From NCBI GenBank assembly GCA_050950425.1, contig JBMNHO010000002.1, positions 1,302,001-1,366,000 of the forward strand: DNA of 64,000 bases, in the 5' to 3' direction. Positions 21,536 to 30,691 of the stretch are shown here, one piece after another (the first letter of the stretch is position 1; the number at the start of each line of letters is the position of its first letter). This DNA is from RGIG529 sp050950425. Lineage in GTDB: Bacteria; Bacillota; Clostridia; Oscillospirales; Oscillospiraceae. The notes below the pieces were generated by a model that had not been told where the DNA came from, searched no databases, and saw only the letters and a list, made by a program, of their open reading frames with translations. The position numbers were made by a program, and so were the translations under genes.

Positions 21536-23608
21536 ATGAGCTATAATGCGCAGAACATCCGCAATATCTGTTTGATGGGTCATGGAGGAAGCGGTAAGAC
21601 CTCCTTGGCGGAAAGCATGCTGTATGTGACCGGCGGCATCGATCGCCTGGGCAAAATTCCAGATGGCAATACGGTCTGCGATTATGATTCGGAAGAAATC
21701 AAACGTCAAATTTCCATTTCCGCAACGGTAGTACCCGTAGAATATGATAAGCATAAAATCAACGTGATTGACACGCCGGGCTATTTTGACTTTGCCGGCG
21801 AGGTGGCGAGCGCCCTGCGGGTGGCAGACGCCGGGATCATCGTCTGTGCCGCAAAGGGCGGCCTCACCGTGGGGGCGGAGCGCGCTTGGAAGCACCTGGC
21901 GGCGCTTAAAAAACCCCGGATTATTTATATCTCTAAAGTGGACGAGGAAAACGCGGATTACAACGGGCTGCTTGCAACGCTGCAGGAAAAATACGGCCCT
22001 TCTATTTGTCCGCTGTTCGCACCCATCTGGGGGGCGGACAAAAAGGTGCTTGGCATTGCGGATGTGCTGTCCGGCAAGGCGTATGAAATTAAAAACGGCA
22101 AGCGAAACGAAATTCCCATTCCGGAGACGGCGCAGAGCGCGGTGGAAAACCTGCGTGAAAAGCTGATGGAGAGCGTTGCCGAAACCAGCGAAGAGAAGAT
22201 GGAGAAGTTTTTTTCCGGGGAGCCGTTCACCGACGAGGAAATTCAAAGCGGGCTGCGCATCGGCATCCGAGAGATGTCCTTGATTCCCGTTGTCTGCGGC
22301 AGCGCCGCAACGGGCCTCGGCACCCAGACCCTGCTGGATCAAACCATCCGTCTGCTGCCGAACCCGCTGGAAGGCACGCCGGAAGTGGGAGTGATCGACG
22401 GGGAAGAAGAGATCCTCGCGCCGGACCCCGCCGGGCCCGCGTGCGCGCTGGTGTTTAAAACCGTGTCGGATCAGTATGGAAAATATTCTTTTATCAAAGT
22501 GCTGTCCGGTAAGATGACAGCCGATATGACAGTTGCCAACGCCCGAACGGGCAACAGTGAAAAAATAGGCCGGCTCTTTATCATGAAAGGGAAAAAGGGC
22601 GGAGAGGTCAAAGAGCTGGTGTGCGGCGACATTGGCGCCGTTGCCAAAATGACGGAGCTGAAAACCGGGGACACCCTCAGCGATCCGAAGCGGGTTGTGA
22701 CGCTGCCCCCCATCGCGTTTGCGCCCCCTTGCTATTCCATGGCCGTTTTCCCCAAAACAAAGGGCCAGGAGGACAAGGTGGCGGCGGGGCTCATCCGTTT
22801 GCAGGAGGAGGATCCGTCTTTCATCATTGTAAACAACGCCGAAACCCGCCAGATGGTCATCTCCGGCGCGGGAGATATTCAGTTGGATGTCCTGTGCGCC
22901 AAACTGAAAAACAAATTCGGCGTGGAAGTGGAGCTGGCCACCCCCCGGGTTGCGTACCGGGAAAAGGTCCGCAAAAAGGTCAAAGTGCAGGGCCGCCACA
23001 AGAAACAGTCCGGCGGACACGGGCAGTTTGGTGATGTCTGGATCGAGTTTGAGCCGGGGGATCAGGAAGAGCTGACTTTTGAAGAAAACGTGTTTGGCGG
23101 CAGCGTGCCGAGAAACTTTTTCCCCGCTGTGGAAAAGGGGCTGCGGGACGCCGTGGGCCGGGGTGTTTTGGCGGGGTATCCCGTGGTGTTTTTAAAGGCA
23201 ACGCTGGTGGACGGGTCTTCCCACCCGGTGGACTCCTCCGAAATGGCGTTTAAAACGGCGGCCCAGCTGGCATACAAGGCGGGGCTGCCCCAGGCAAACC
23301 CGGTGCTTCTGGAACCCATCGGTACGCTGAAGGTCACCATGCCCGACCATTATATGGGCGATGTCATCGGGGATCTCAACAAGCGGCGGGGCCGGGTTCT
23401 CGGCATGACGCCCGGGGATGACGGGGAGCAGATGGTAGAGGCGGAAGTGCCCATGGCGGAAATGAACAGCTATGCCATTGACCTGCGCTCCATCACCCAA
23501 AGCAGAGGGGCGTTTACCTTCTCCTTCGTTCGTTATGAAGAGGCGCCTCCCGCGGCACAGCAAAAGGCCATTGAAGAGGCAAAGGCCATGCAGGCAAACG
23601 GCGAGTAA
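21536..23608 (+). CDS. Elongation factor G paralogue
   Basis: A 690-residue translational GTPase with the full five-domain EF-G plan, distinct from the canonical fusA at 49391. G1 is GHGGSGKTSL; G3 reads DTPGYFDF, so the catalytic His after DTPG is Tyr83; G4 reads SKVD instead of NKxD. Domain IV and the C-terminal part (HYMGDVIGDLNKRRGRVLGM) are EF-G-like. Clostridia commonly carry such a second EF-G of unknown role; ribosome recycling, fusidic-acid tolerance or GTP-independent functions are possibilities. The ATG at 21536 follows AAGGAGAGG. It has its own promoter and a strong terminator. Confidence 0.92.
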   Translation: MSYNAQNIRNICLMGHGGSGKTSLAESMLYVTGGIDRLGKIPDGNTVCDYDSEEIKRQISISATVVPVEYDKHKINVIDTPGYFDFAGEVASALRVADAGIIVCAAKGGLTVGAERAWKHLAALKKPRIIYISKVDEENADYNGLLATLQEKYGPSICPLFAPIWGADKKVLGIADVLSGKAYEIKNGKRNEIPIPETAQSAVENLREKLMESVAETSEEKMEKFFSGEPFTDEEIQSGLRIGIREMSLIPVVCGSAATGLGTQTLLDQTIRLLPNPLEGTPEVGVIDGEEEILAPDPAGPACALVFKTVSDQYGKYSFIKVLSGKMTADMTVANARTGNSEKIGRLFIMKGKKGGEVKELVCGDIGAVAKMTELKTGDTLSDPKRVVTLPPIAFAPPCYSMAVFPKTKGQEDKVAAGLIRLQEEDPSFIIVNNAETRQMVISGAGDIQLDVLCAKLKNKFGVEVELATPRVAYREKVRKKVKVQGRHKKQSGGHGQFGDVWIEFEPGDQEELTFEENVFGGSVPRNFFPAVEKGLRDAVGRGVLAGYPVVFLKATLVDGSSHPVDSSEMAFKTAAQLAYKAGLPQANPVLLEPIGTLKVTMPDHYMGDVIGDLNKRRGRVLGMTPGDDGEQMVEAEVPMAEMNSYAIDLRSITQSRGAFTFSFVRYEEAPPAAQQKAIEEAKAMQANGE

Positions 23609-23625
23609 TCTGAACAAAGCGATCA

Positions 23626-23654
23626 GGGGCGGCAGCTGCCGCCCCTTTCTTTTT
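23626..23654 (+). terminator. Terminator of the EF-G paralogue
   Basis: A 20-base palindrome (23626-23645; 8-bp G/C-rich stem with AGCT loop) is followed by TTTCTTTTT (23646-23654), 18 bases past the stop codon. Confidence 0.9.
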
Positions 23655-23701
23655 GGAAGGGCCTGGAATGTTTCAGTTGTGTTACAAATCGGCAGGGGGA
23701 A

Positions 23702-23731
23702 TTGACAAGAAGGGGAGATCCGCGGTATAGT
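23702..23731 (+). promoter_or_regulatory. Promoter of the SLH-domain gene
   Basis: TTGACA (23702-23707), 18-base spacer, TATAGT (23726-23731). The leader to the ATG at 23924 is long and A/G-rich, as is common for abundant surface proteins. Confidence 0.7.
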
Positions 23732-23923
23732 AAGGAAGAGCAAGGAAAGGGTTTCCATTTTTGGAGGTATTTTTGGGGTTTACACATGGGAGGACGCTTT
23801 TGCATTTTTTGGGCGGGTTATAAAGATCCCCGAAAAACAGAAAAGAGTCCTCGTCTTGCGCAAATCAGGAAAAAGAAATCCGAGCAGGAAAGCCAATCCA
23901 GATGAAATGAAGGAGGAAAACAA

Positions 23924-26590
23924 ATGCGTAATCTGAAAAGAGTACTCTCGCTGGTTATGATGATCGCCATGCTCGCTGGCTTGATGGTCGTCGGCGCCGG
24001 TGCGGCGTACAATGACTTTACCGACAAGGACGAGATCCAAAACAAAACGGCTGTCCAAACGTTGGTAGAGCTGAACGTGATTGCCGGTAAAGAAGACGGC
24101 AGTTATTATGATCCTCAGGGCCTTCTGACCCGTGCGGAAGCTGCAAAGCTTGTCTGCGTGGTGCTCAACGGGGGCAAAGATCCTATCCTGAGCGACCCTG
24201 ACTATGTAAGCTACAAAGACACCAAGGACAACTGGGCGTCCGCTTACATTGAGTACGTCACCACCCGGAAAATTGTCGCGGGTGACGGCCAGGGCAACTT
24301 TATGCCCAATGAGACCGTAACAGCTGCCCAGCTGGCTAAAATGCTGCTGGTTGCCATCGGCTATGACGCTGCTTACGAAGGCCTCGTTGGAAACTCATGG
24401 AACAGCAAGGCAGACGCGCTGGCCAACGAAAACGGCCTGTACGACAATCTGTCCGGGCTGGTCACCAGCGATCCTTTGAACCGTGACAACGCCGCTCAGA
24501 TCATCTATAATGTTCTGACGGCTCACTTGGTGCGGTACAAATCCGCTGCCGACGGAGTTGGCGTTGTGGCCGATCCTCAGGACGAAACGGTACTGAGCAG
24601 ATTCTTCAACACCAACACAGTGGTTGGCGTGATCCTCGCGAACGATGTGTTCACCCTGCAGGGCGGGAGAGGTTCCAGCGCTGCCGCGAAGAACAAAGTG
24701 AAAGTTTCTGTTCGTCATATCAACGATATAGCAACGGACGCGGGCACGATGCTCACCCTCCCGGTTGGCGCGACCAACGACTTGGTCGGCCTGGAAGTTG
24801 CTATCTTTGTGAAGAACATGGGCAAGACCACAGAAAGCGTGATCGGCGCCCCCATTCCCACGGAGAACAACAAGGTTGTTTCCACGCGTGAGTCTTTGAC
24901 CTCGAGAGACAAAGCAGAAGACTTCCTGGACAACAACGGCATAGAGCTCGGCTTCGGCTACAGATCGGCAACACTACGTGGAGAACGGTGTAGCTTGACG
25001 GCTGGGCGAGAACATGACAGACCTGTATGACGAGCGACAGGCGGCTATGCAGGTATGGAGCGCCGCTTGGTAGACAACAACGGCGACGGAAAAGCCGAGT
25101 ATCTCTTCTTCACATGGGAATACTTAGAGCAGGTAACAGGCTACAGCGCTAAAAACGAAACCATTACATTCTCCGATTATGGTACGTATGACTTGGATAA
25201 AGTGGTTGCCTATGACGGCATTGCCAAGGACGACTATGTCTTGCTGTACGAATTCGGCGCAAGAAGAATAATGTATGTGGAAGAGGCGACCAACATCACC
25301 GGCGCTGCCACAGCATACAACACAGCAAATGAAAAGCTGACTGTCAACAAAAAGACATACATCCCCTCCGCAGTGGGGAACTATACGGATGATTTGGCTG
25401 ATTACGCTCCTGGCACATACCTGGTTGGCGTAACAAAGGTGTTCTATCTGGATAAGGCCGGCAACATCGTTGCGATGGATGACCCGGCTGAAGCGGCAGC
25501 CAGCTACGCTTTGGTTCTCGCTTCCAACGCGGATGTGGATATCTTGGGCACACCCAGCGGCACCGTCAAGATGACCTTGACAAACGGCACCACCAAGACT
25601 TACACGGTGAACCTGCTTGCCTCCGCCAACAAGTACATTAAGGCGGATCCCGGTGTGTTTGATGACACCATTGTAGATGAAGATTCCAGCAACAGCGAGA
25701 AAGAAATGGCAATGGCTCGCTACCTGGCAAACGGCAAAGATGGTGTAAACAACTCCACGGGCGCTCCTGAGAAAAACCCCTTTGCTGACGCAATGCGGTA
25801 TTTCATCGTTAGTTACATTGTGAACGATGACGGCACAGTTACCATTGCGCCGACCCAGGCAGACGGCGAAGACCAGATCCCGGATGGAGCGGAACTGGCC
25901 ACTCGCACGAACACCAGCTACGAACAGGACGGGAACACCATCCTCGCAACCAACAGCACGACTTACTTCTTCGTGGATGAAGAAGGTGTTGTTACCGTTG
26001 TGAACGGCATCAACGCCCTGCCCACCTCTGACGACGGCGCGGGCAGCGTGAAAGAAGTTGCATACACAGCATCTAAGGACGGCTCTAAGTTCACCGCACA
26101 GGCTGCCCTTGTACTGGATGCAGAAGGAATCGAAGAAGAGGGCGCAAGCTCCTTCGTTTACCTCCTGGGTGACCAGACCTACACCAAGGTAAACGGCGAA
26201 GACAGATACATCTACAGCTACGTCACCGCTGACGGCGAAGGCAAGATCGAAACAGCCACCAGCAAAGACGGCACCGCCACGGAAGGCCTTTACAAGATGA
26301 CCGAACAGGGCAGCTTGGTTAAGCTCACTCCAGATGACATGATGGGCGCAGACGACCTGATGCTGTCTTACCTTGAGATCAAGCAGATCAGCAGCGACGG
26401 CACCATGCTCATGTATGACGGAACAGAGCTGAACGTTGCGTCCGGTGTGGGCGTGGTCGACATCAGCGACCTGGATTCCCCCGCGGCCGCCTCTGTTTCC
26501 GATCTGAGTGTCAACAACAGATTGTTCGTCGTTCTGAACAAGGCCGGCTTGGCTGTCGGAATCTTCGTTGATACCACTTCGTATGCCTAA
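23924..26590 (+). pseudogene. SLH-domain cell-surface protein, reading frame interrupted
   Basis: A surface protein of about 889 codons if read through. The N-terminus has a signal peptide (residues 1-28, ending GAGAA) and three S-layer homology domains (about 29-83, 92-150, 155-205) that bind wall-linked pyruvylated polymers; the rest is an acidic, Thr/Ala/Asp-rich beta-type region. The frame stops at TGA 25028-25030 and continues in the same frame from ATG 25055 to 26590. Between about 24960 and 25040 the next frame gives residues of matching acidic composition (TDRQHYVENGVA, GENMTDLYDER) around another TGA at 24996, so paired indels are likely. The 25055 ATG lacks a good ribosome site. This is either a recent pseudogene or a sequence error. 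AAGGAGG precedes the ATG at 23924. Confidence 0.75.
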
Positions 26591-26673
26591 TCGGCACCTC
26601 GCAACCCCCTGCTTTTCTGAGTAAGCCGGCAAGGAAACGAGCCTGCATACGCTGAAACAGAAGAAATAAACTG

Positions 26674-26710
26674 GGCCGCCCCGCGTTTGCGGGGCGGCCG
26701 GTTTGTGTTC
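26674..26710 (+). terminator. Terminator after the SLH-domain gene
   Basis: An 11-bp G/C stem (26674-26684 with 26689-26699, GTTT loop) followed by GGTTTGTGTTC. The T-run is imperfect but the stem is very stable. Confidence 0.7.
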
Positions 26711-26742
26711 AGGGGGCAAGATGAAGAAAGACAAGACGAAAG

Positions 26743-26775
26743 ATAACCGAGCCGGCAGAATGCCGGCCCGGTTAT
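26743..26775. terminator. Convergent terminator at the trmD end
   Basis: A 15-base arm (26743-26757) pairs with 26761-26775 apart from one mismatch. The trmD stop codon lies in the stem. A CTCCTTTTT run follows on the plus strand and a T-rich CTTTCGTCTTG run on the minus strand, so it may act in both directions. Confidence 0.65.
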
Positions 26776-27539
26776 TCTCCTTTTTGGGGGTCTTGCGCTG
26801 TTTCCTCTTCCAGTGCGGAAACGAGTCTAACGTCCTCCTTGCTCAGCGCCCCAGCGCGAAAGGCGCTCCAAAGGTCCGGACGCCGGGCGCGGGTGCGGCG
26901 CATGGCTTCCTTTCGCCGCCATTTTGCAATGTTTGCGTGGTGGCCGGAGAGCAAAATCGCCGGAACCTGCTGCCCGTGCCAGATTTCCGGCCGGGAATAT
27001 TGGGGGTGCTCCAGCAGGCCGGCCCAGTGGCTTTCCTCTGTAAAACAATCGTCACAGCGCAAAACCCCTGGCACCAGGCGGCAGACGGCATCCGCCACTG
27101 CCATGGCGGGGATCTCCCCGCCGGTGAGGACGAAATCGCCCAAGGAAAGCTCCTCGTCCACGCATTCGGCGATAAACCGCTCGTCCACCCCTTCATAGTG
27201 GCCGCAGACGAGGATCAGCCGGCCGTAGTCTTTCAGGCGCTTGGCGTCCGCCTGGCGAAACACCGTCCCGGCGGGGGAAAGATAAATGGTGTGGATATGT
27301 GTTTCAGCGTCATCCTGAATGTGCTTCCAGCATTGGTACAAGGGGTCTGCCTGCATCACCATCCCGGCGCCGCCGCCATAAGGGTAGTCGTCCACCTGCT
27401 TCTGCTTGTTCTGGGTGTAGTCTCTGATCTGATGGCAGTCGATGCGAATGTAGCCCCGCTCCTGGGCTCTGCCCAAAATGCTTTCGCAGAGCATGTCCCC
27501 CACCACGTCGGGGAACAGCGTCATAATATCAATTTTCAT
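26772..27539 (-). CDS. trmD: tRNA (guanine37-N1)-methyltransferase
   Basis: Methylates G37 next to the anticodon, preventing frameshifts. The 255-residue SPOUT-family protein starts MKIDIMTLFPDVV and has QVDDYPYGGGAGMVMQADP, the knotted cofactor site ILVCGHYEGVDERFI, and SLGDFVLTGGEIPAM. The ATG at 27539 overlaps the rimM stop by 11 bases. It is the last gene of the ylxM-ffh-rpsP-khpA-rimM-trmD operon. The length is typical. Confidence 0.97.
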   Translation of the reverse strand: MKIDIMTLFPDVVGDMLCESILGRAQERGYIRIDCHQIRDYTQNKQKQVDDYPYGGGAGMVMQADPLYQCWKHIQDDAETHIHTIYLSPAGTVFRQADAKRLKDYGRLILVCGHYEGVDERFIAECVDEELSLGDFVLTGGEIPAMAVADAVCRLVPGVLRCDDCFTEESHWAGLLEHPQYSRPEIWHGQQVPAILLSGHHANIAKWRRKEAMRRTRARRPDLWSAFRAGALSKEDVRLVSALEEETAQDPQKGE

Positions 27540-28035
27540 CCAAGGCCAGCCCCTCGATCAAATTTACTTTGAGGAAGCCCTCGTCCAGATTGACCTCCTC
27601 CACGAAGCCGCCCTTTGCGGGAATGAGATATTCCCGCTCTCCCTTGACGGAATAAACGTCCCCCGCGGGCAGGGGCAAAACCTCTGCAAGGATCCCGATG
27701 GAAGCGCCTGTTTTGGCGTCGTACACCGTGAGTCCCTCCAAGTCGGCAATGAAATATTGAAAGTCGGGCAGCACGATGCCGGAGCGGTCTACAAAAACGG
27801 ACTTGCCCCGCAAAAGAGCGGCGGACTCCACGTCGTCAACGGCCTCCAGCCGAGCCAAAAGGGCGTTTTTGTGAACCCGGGAGCTGAGAACGGGAACGGG
27901 CGTCCCGTCGATATAAAGGGTGTCAAACTGCTGTAAAAACTCCGCGCTGTCGCAGAACGACTGAATTTTCACCTCGCCCTGCACGCCGTGGGTGTTGACG
28001 ATGCGCCCCGCCTCTAAAAATGCCTTTTTATTCAT
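27529..28035 (-). CDS. rimM: 16S rRNA processing protein RimM
   Basis: Assembly factor for the 30S head that binds S19. The 168-residue protein has the N-terminal RimM barrel (FLEAGRIVNTHGVQGEVKIQ) and the C-terminal PRC-barrel (VYDAKTGASIGILAEVLPLPAGDVYSV split across the domain, ending LIPAKGGFVEEVNL). The ATG at 28035 follows ACAGGAGAAAGTGG; the longer open frame upstream has no family similarity. It overlaps trmD by 11 bases. Confidence 0.95.
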   Translation of the reverse strand: MNKKAFLEAGRIVNTHGVQGEVKIQSFCDSAEFLQQFDTLYIDGTPVPVLSSRVHKNALLARLEAVDDVESAALLRGKSVFVDRSGIVLPDFQYFIADLEGLTVYDAKTGASIGILAEVLPLPAGDVYSVKGEREYLIPAKGGFVEEVNLDEGFLKVNLIEGLALDEN

Positions 28036-28097
28036 AACCACTTTCTCCTGTCTGGAACATTGTTTCATGGGACGATGCGGTTGGGTAGACGGCAAGA

Positions 28098-28127
28098 AGT
28101 CCACTGATGCAATCAGTGGACTTTTTT
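28098..28127 (+). terminator. Terminator-like hairpin in the khpA-rimM gap
   Basis: A perfect 11-bp stem (28098-28108 with 28112-28122, GCA loop) has a six-T run on the plus side (28122-28127), while the minus strand, in which the operon is transcribed, has only TTCTTG after it. No plus-strand gene feeds it. It may be an RNA processing or attenuation element of the operon. Confidence 0.5.
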
Positions 28128-28130
28128 GGC

Positions 28131-28361
28131 TCAATCTACAATTTCCACAGAGACCTTTTGATTGGCGCGCTGCGCCAAAGAGCGGACGACAGTCCGGATC
28201 TCCCTTGCGACTTTCCCCTGGCGGCCGATGACCTTGCCCATGTCTTCCTGGGCAACGTGCAGCTCCAAAACCAGCTCCCCGTCCCGGTCTGTTTCCTCGA
28301 CGAAAACGGCATCGGGTTTGTCCACCAAATGCTGGGCGATATAAGTCAAAAGCTCTTTCAT
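28131..28361 (-). CDS. khpA: KH-domain RNA-binding protein KhpA
   Basis: A 76-residue single KH domain with the GKVIGRQGKVAREIRTVV motif (GxxG is GRQG). KhpA forms a heterodimer with KhpB/Jag and binds many RNAs, affecting cell elongation and division in other Firmicutes. The ATG at 28361 follows TAAGGAGGTC. It lies 11 bases after rpsP in the conserved operon. Confidence 0.95.
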   Translation of the reverse strand: MKELLTYIAQHLVDKPDAVFVEETDRDGELVLELHVAQEDMGKVIGRQGKVAREIRTVVRSLAQRANQKVSVEIVD

Positions 28362-28372
28362 TGGAGACCTCC

Positions 28373-28612
28373 TTACAGTGCGCCCGCTTTTTTCAGCAAA
28401 GCCTTCACAGTCTCGGTGGGCTGTGCGCCGGTTTTCATCCAAGCCTGCGCCCGGTCTGCGTCCACCTTGATTTCGACAGGATTGGTCAGGGGGTTGTACG
28501 TGCCGATTTCTTCAATGAAGCGGCCGTCTCTGGGGTAACGGGAGTCCGCCACCACAATTCTGTAGAAGGGAGCTTTTTTGGCGCCCATTCTCCGCAGTCT
28601 GATTTTTACCAT
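28373..28612 (-). CDS. rpsP: 30S ribosomal protein S16
   Basis: Small-subunit protein needed for 16S rRNA folding. The 79-residue product starts MVKIRLRRMGAKKAPFYRIV and carries VADSRYPRDGRFIEEIGTYNP, the family signature. The ATG at 28612 follows TTTGGAGGTGAAACAC. Gene order ffh-rpsP-khpA-rimM-trmD is conserved in Firmicutes. Confidence 0.97.
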   Translation of the reverse strand: MVKIRLRRMGAKKAPFYRIVVADSRYPRDGRFIEEIGTYNPLTNPVEIKVDADRAQAWMKTGAQPTETVKALLKKAGAL

Positions 28613-28688
28613 GTGTTTCACCTCCAAACTAGAGTCATATCTGCAGGGGCAAAATGCCCCATACAAGCAAAAAGAACCGCCGCCGGGG

Positions 28689-30041
28689 CTAGAAGGGCAT
28701 GCCCGGGATGCCTTTCATTTTGCTGCGCATGCTGCGGGGCAGCTTGCCGCCGGAAAACTGCTTGGTCAGCGCCTGCATCATGTCAAACTGCTTCAAAAGC
28801 CGGTTGATGTCTACAACAGATGTGCCGCTCCCGGCGGCAATGCGCTTTTTTCGGCTGTTGTTCAAAAGAGAGGGATTATCCCGCTCCTGGACGGTCATGG
28901 AAAGGATAATGGCTTCCACCCGGCCGAGCATCTTCTCGTCCGGCGCCTTGATGTCCTTGAGGGCCTTGCCCCCCATGCCGGGCAGCATGCCGGCGATATC
29001 CGTAAGGGAACCCATGCTCTTCAGCTGGGTCAGCTGGTCATATAAATCCGTCAACGTCAGCTTGTTGCTTTTCAGCTTCGCTTGCAGCTCCAGGGCCTTC
29101 TTTTCGTCATACGCCTGCTCCGCTTTTTCGATCAGAGAAAGCATATCCCCCATGCCTAAAATGCGGGATGCCATCCGGTCGGGGTGGAACACCTCGATTT
29201 GGTCCAGCTTTTCCCCCGTCCCCGCGAACTTAATGGGCTTTCCCGTGACAGCTTTGACGGACAGAGCCGCGCCGCCCCGGGCGTCGCCGTCCAGCTTGGT
29301 GAGAATGATGCCGTCCAGCCCCAGCGCCTCGTCAAAGGCGGAAGCGGCGTTGACCGCGTCCTGGCCCGTCATGGCGTCCACCACCAAAAGAACCTCCTGG
29401 GGGGAGACGGCTGCCTTGATCTGCTTTAGCTCCGTCATGAGCGTTTCGTCGATATGCAGGCGGCCGGCGGTGTCTAAAAACACCATGTCGTTTCCGTATT
29501 TTTGGGCATGGGCAACGGACGCCTTGGCGATTTCCACAGGGTCGCCCTGGCCCATCTGAAAGACGGGGATGCCCAGCTGCTCGCCCACGACCTCCAGCTG
29601 CTGGATGGCCGCCGGGCGGTATACGTCGCAGGCAGCCAGCAAAGGCCGCTTGCCGTTTTGCTTTTTCATCAGCCCCGCGAGCTTCGCGCCGTTTGTGGTT
29701 TTGCCGGCGCCTTGCAGCCCCACCAGCATTACAACGGTGGGCGGCTTGGGGGAAAGGGTCAGCTTGGCGCTTTGCCCGCCCATCAAGGCGGTCATCTCGG
29801 TGTTGACGATTTTAAGGATCGTCTGCGCCGGGGTTAGGCTTTCCAAAACGTCTGTGCCAACGGCCTGTTCGGTGACTCGCTTCACAAAGTCTTTGACGAC
29901 CTTATAGTTGACGTCTGCTTCCAAAAGGGCCAGGCGCACCTCGCGCATGGCTTCTTTGACATCGGCTTCACTCAGGCGCCCTTTTCCCCGCAGACGCTTG
30001 AACGTGGCGCTGAGCTTTTGTGTCAATCCTTCAAATGCCAA
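28689..30041 (-). CDS. ffh: Signal recognition particle protein Ffh
   Basis: SRP GTPase that targets nascent membrane and secreted proteins to FtsY and SecYEG. The 450-residue protein has the N domain, the G domain (GLQGAGKTTNGAKLA, DTAGRLHID, TKLDGDARGG) and the methionine-rich M domain with the SGxG-type RNA-binding loop IAAGSGTSVVDINRLLKQF; it ends MRSKMKGIPGMPF. The start is TTG at 30041, preceded by AAAGGAGAGG. It follows ylxM by 46 bases. Confidence 0.97.
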   Translation of the reverse strand: MAFEGLTQKLSATFKRLRGKGRLSEADVKEAMREVRLALLEADVNYKVVKDFVKRVTEQAVGTDVLESLTPAQTILKIVNTEMTALMGGQSAKLTLSPKPPTVVMLVGLQGAGKTTNGAKLAGLMKKQNGKRPLLAACDVYRPAAIQQLEVVGEQLGIPVFQMGQGDPVEIAKASVAHAQKYGNDMVFLDTAGRLHIDETLMTELKQIKAAVSPQEVLLVVDAMTGQDAVNAASAFDEALGLDGIILTKLDGDARGGAALSVKAVTGKPIKFAGTGEKLDQIEVFHPDRMASRILGMGDMLSLIEKAEQAYDEKKALELQAKLKSNKLTLTDLYDQLTQLKSMGSLTDIAGMLPGMGGKALKDIKAPDEKMLGRVEAIILSMTVQERDNPSLLNNSRKKRIAAGSGTSVVDINRLLKQFDMMQALTKQFSGGKLPRSMRSKMKGIPGMPF

Positions 30042-30087
30042 GGTGTGTCCTCTCCTTTCGGCGTTTCAGCACGGCAATCGGCGTTCG

Positions 30088-30453
30088 CTATTCTTTCAGC
30101 GCGGCGGCGGAAGCGGCAATTTGCTCCGCCAGGTCTGCCAGCCGCCGGTTGCCGATGGTGCGATGGTTGATTTCTAATATTTCTTCCGCCGCCCGGGCAA
30201 TGGCGGCGACGTGCGGCTGAAACTCCAAAAAACGCTGAATGATACGCGTTTTTTCTTCAAACTCGGTCAAGGTCCCCTCGGCGCGTACGATCACATCCCG
30301 CACGCCCTGGCGGGTGATGCCGCTGTTCTCCGCGATTTCCGCCAAAGAAAGATCCTCATTATAATATAAGTCAAAAAACTCTCTTTGGCGCTCTGTGAGC
30401 AAGTCGCCGTAAAAATCAAACAGCAAACTCATTTGATATGCTTGACTTTCCAC
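30088..30453 (-). CDS. ylxM: YlxM-family SRP-associated HTH protein
   Basis: A 121-residue helix-turn-helix protein (LTERQREFFDLYYNEDLSLA, then EIAENSGITRQGVRDVI) similar to sigma-70 region 4. YlxM binds the SRP and modulates Ffh in other Gram-positive bacteria. The start is GTG at 30453, preceded by GGGAGGTCTCACT. It is the first gene of the ffh/trmD operon and lies behind a consensus promoter. Confidence 0.93.
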   Translation of the reverse strand: MESQAYQMSLLFDFYGDLLTERQREFFDLYYNEDLSLAEIAENSGITRQGVRDVIVRAEGTLTEFEEKTRIIQRFLEFQPHVAAIARAAEEILEINHRTIGNRRLADLAEQIAASAAALKE

Positions 30454-30500
30454 AGTGAGACCTCCCTCGGTGTAAAGCAGATAGACTTTACAACTTTGTT

Positions 30501-30529
30501 ATAATACTATAGTTTTGCCCCTTTGTCAA
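30501..30529 (-). promoter_or_regulatory. Promoter of the ylxM-ffh-trmD operon
   Basis: On the minus strand TTGACA (30524-30529), 17-base spacer, TATTAT (30501-30506), about 50 bases before ylxM. Confidence 0.8.
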
Positions 30530-30691
30530 GAGAACGACCCGGGAAAAATGGAAGGTTTTTGCGAGAGGTTCATAATTTTCGGCAAATGTGAAGATAATAA
30601 ACTGGACTGTACAAGTCGGCGGAACACAAAACCAAAAGAGCCGGCGTGACGTTGAAATTCAAGGCCCTGTGCCGGACAGGAGAATGATGAC

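Larger units (their letters stand above)
23609..23923 (+). other. Intergenic region: terminator, promoter and long leader of the SLH gene
   Basis: This 315-base gap holds the EF-G paralogue terminator, then a promoter at 23702-23731, then an untranslated leader of about 185 bases ahead of the SLH-domain gene. A 39-codon frame from ATG 23786 to TGA at 23905 lies in the leader but lacks a well-placed ribosome binding site, so I do not call it a gene. I see no recognisable riboswitch. Confidence 0.6.

Noticed and set aside
21428..23020. 530-codon open frame antisense to the EF-G paralogue
   Set aside because: A shadow of the real plus-strand gene, which has intact GTPase motifs.
23786..23905. 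39-codon leader ORF before the SLH gene
   Set aside because: The nearest GGAGG is 17 bases from the ATG, too far for normal initiation, and the Lys/Arg-rich product matches no known leader peptide.
24950..25060. Programmed frameshift or stop-codon readthrough in the SLH gene
   Set aside because: I see no slippery heptamer followed by a stable hairpin and no conserved recoding context; indels or sequence error explain the pattern better.
25124..26734. 536-codon open frame antisense to the SLH gene
   Set aside because: Cys/Val-rich shadow with no recognisable motif; the plus strand carries the protein-like, acidic sequence and the signal peptide and SLH domains.
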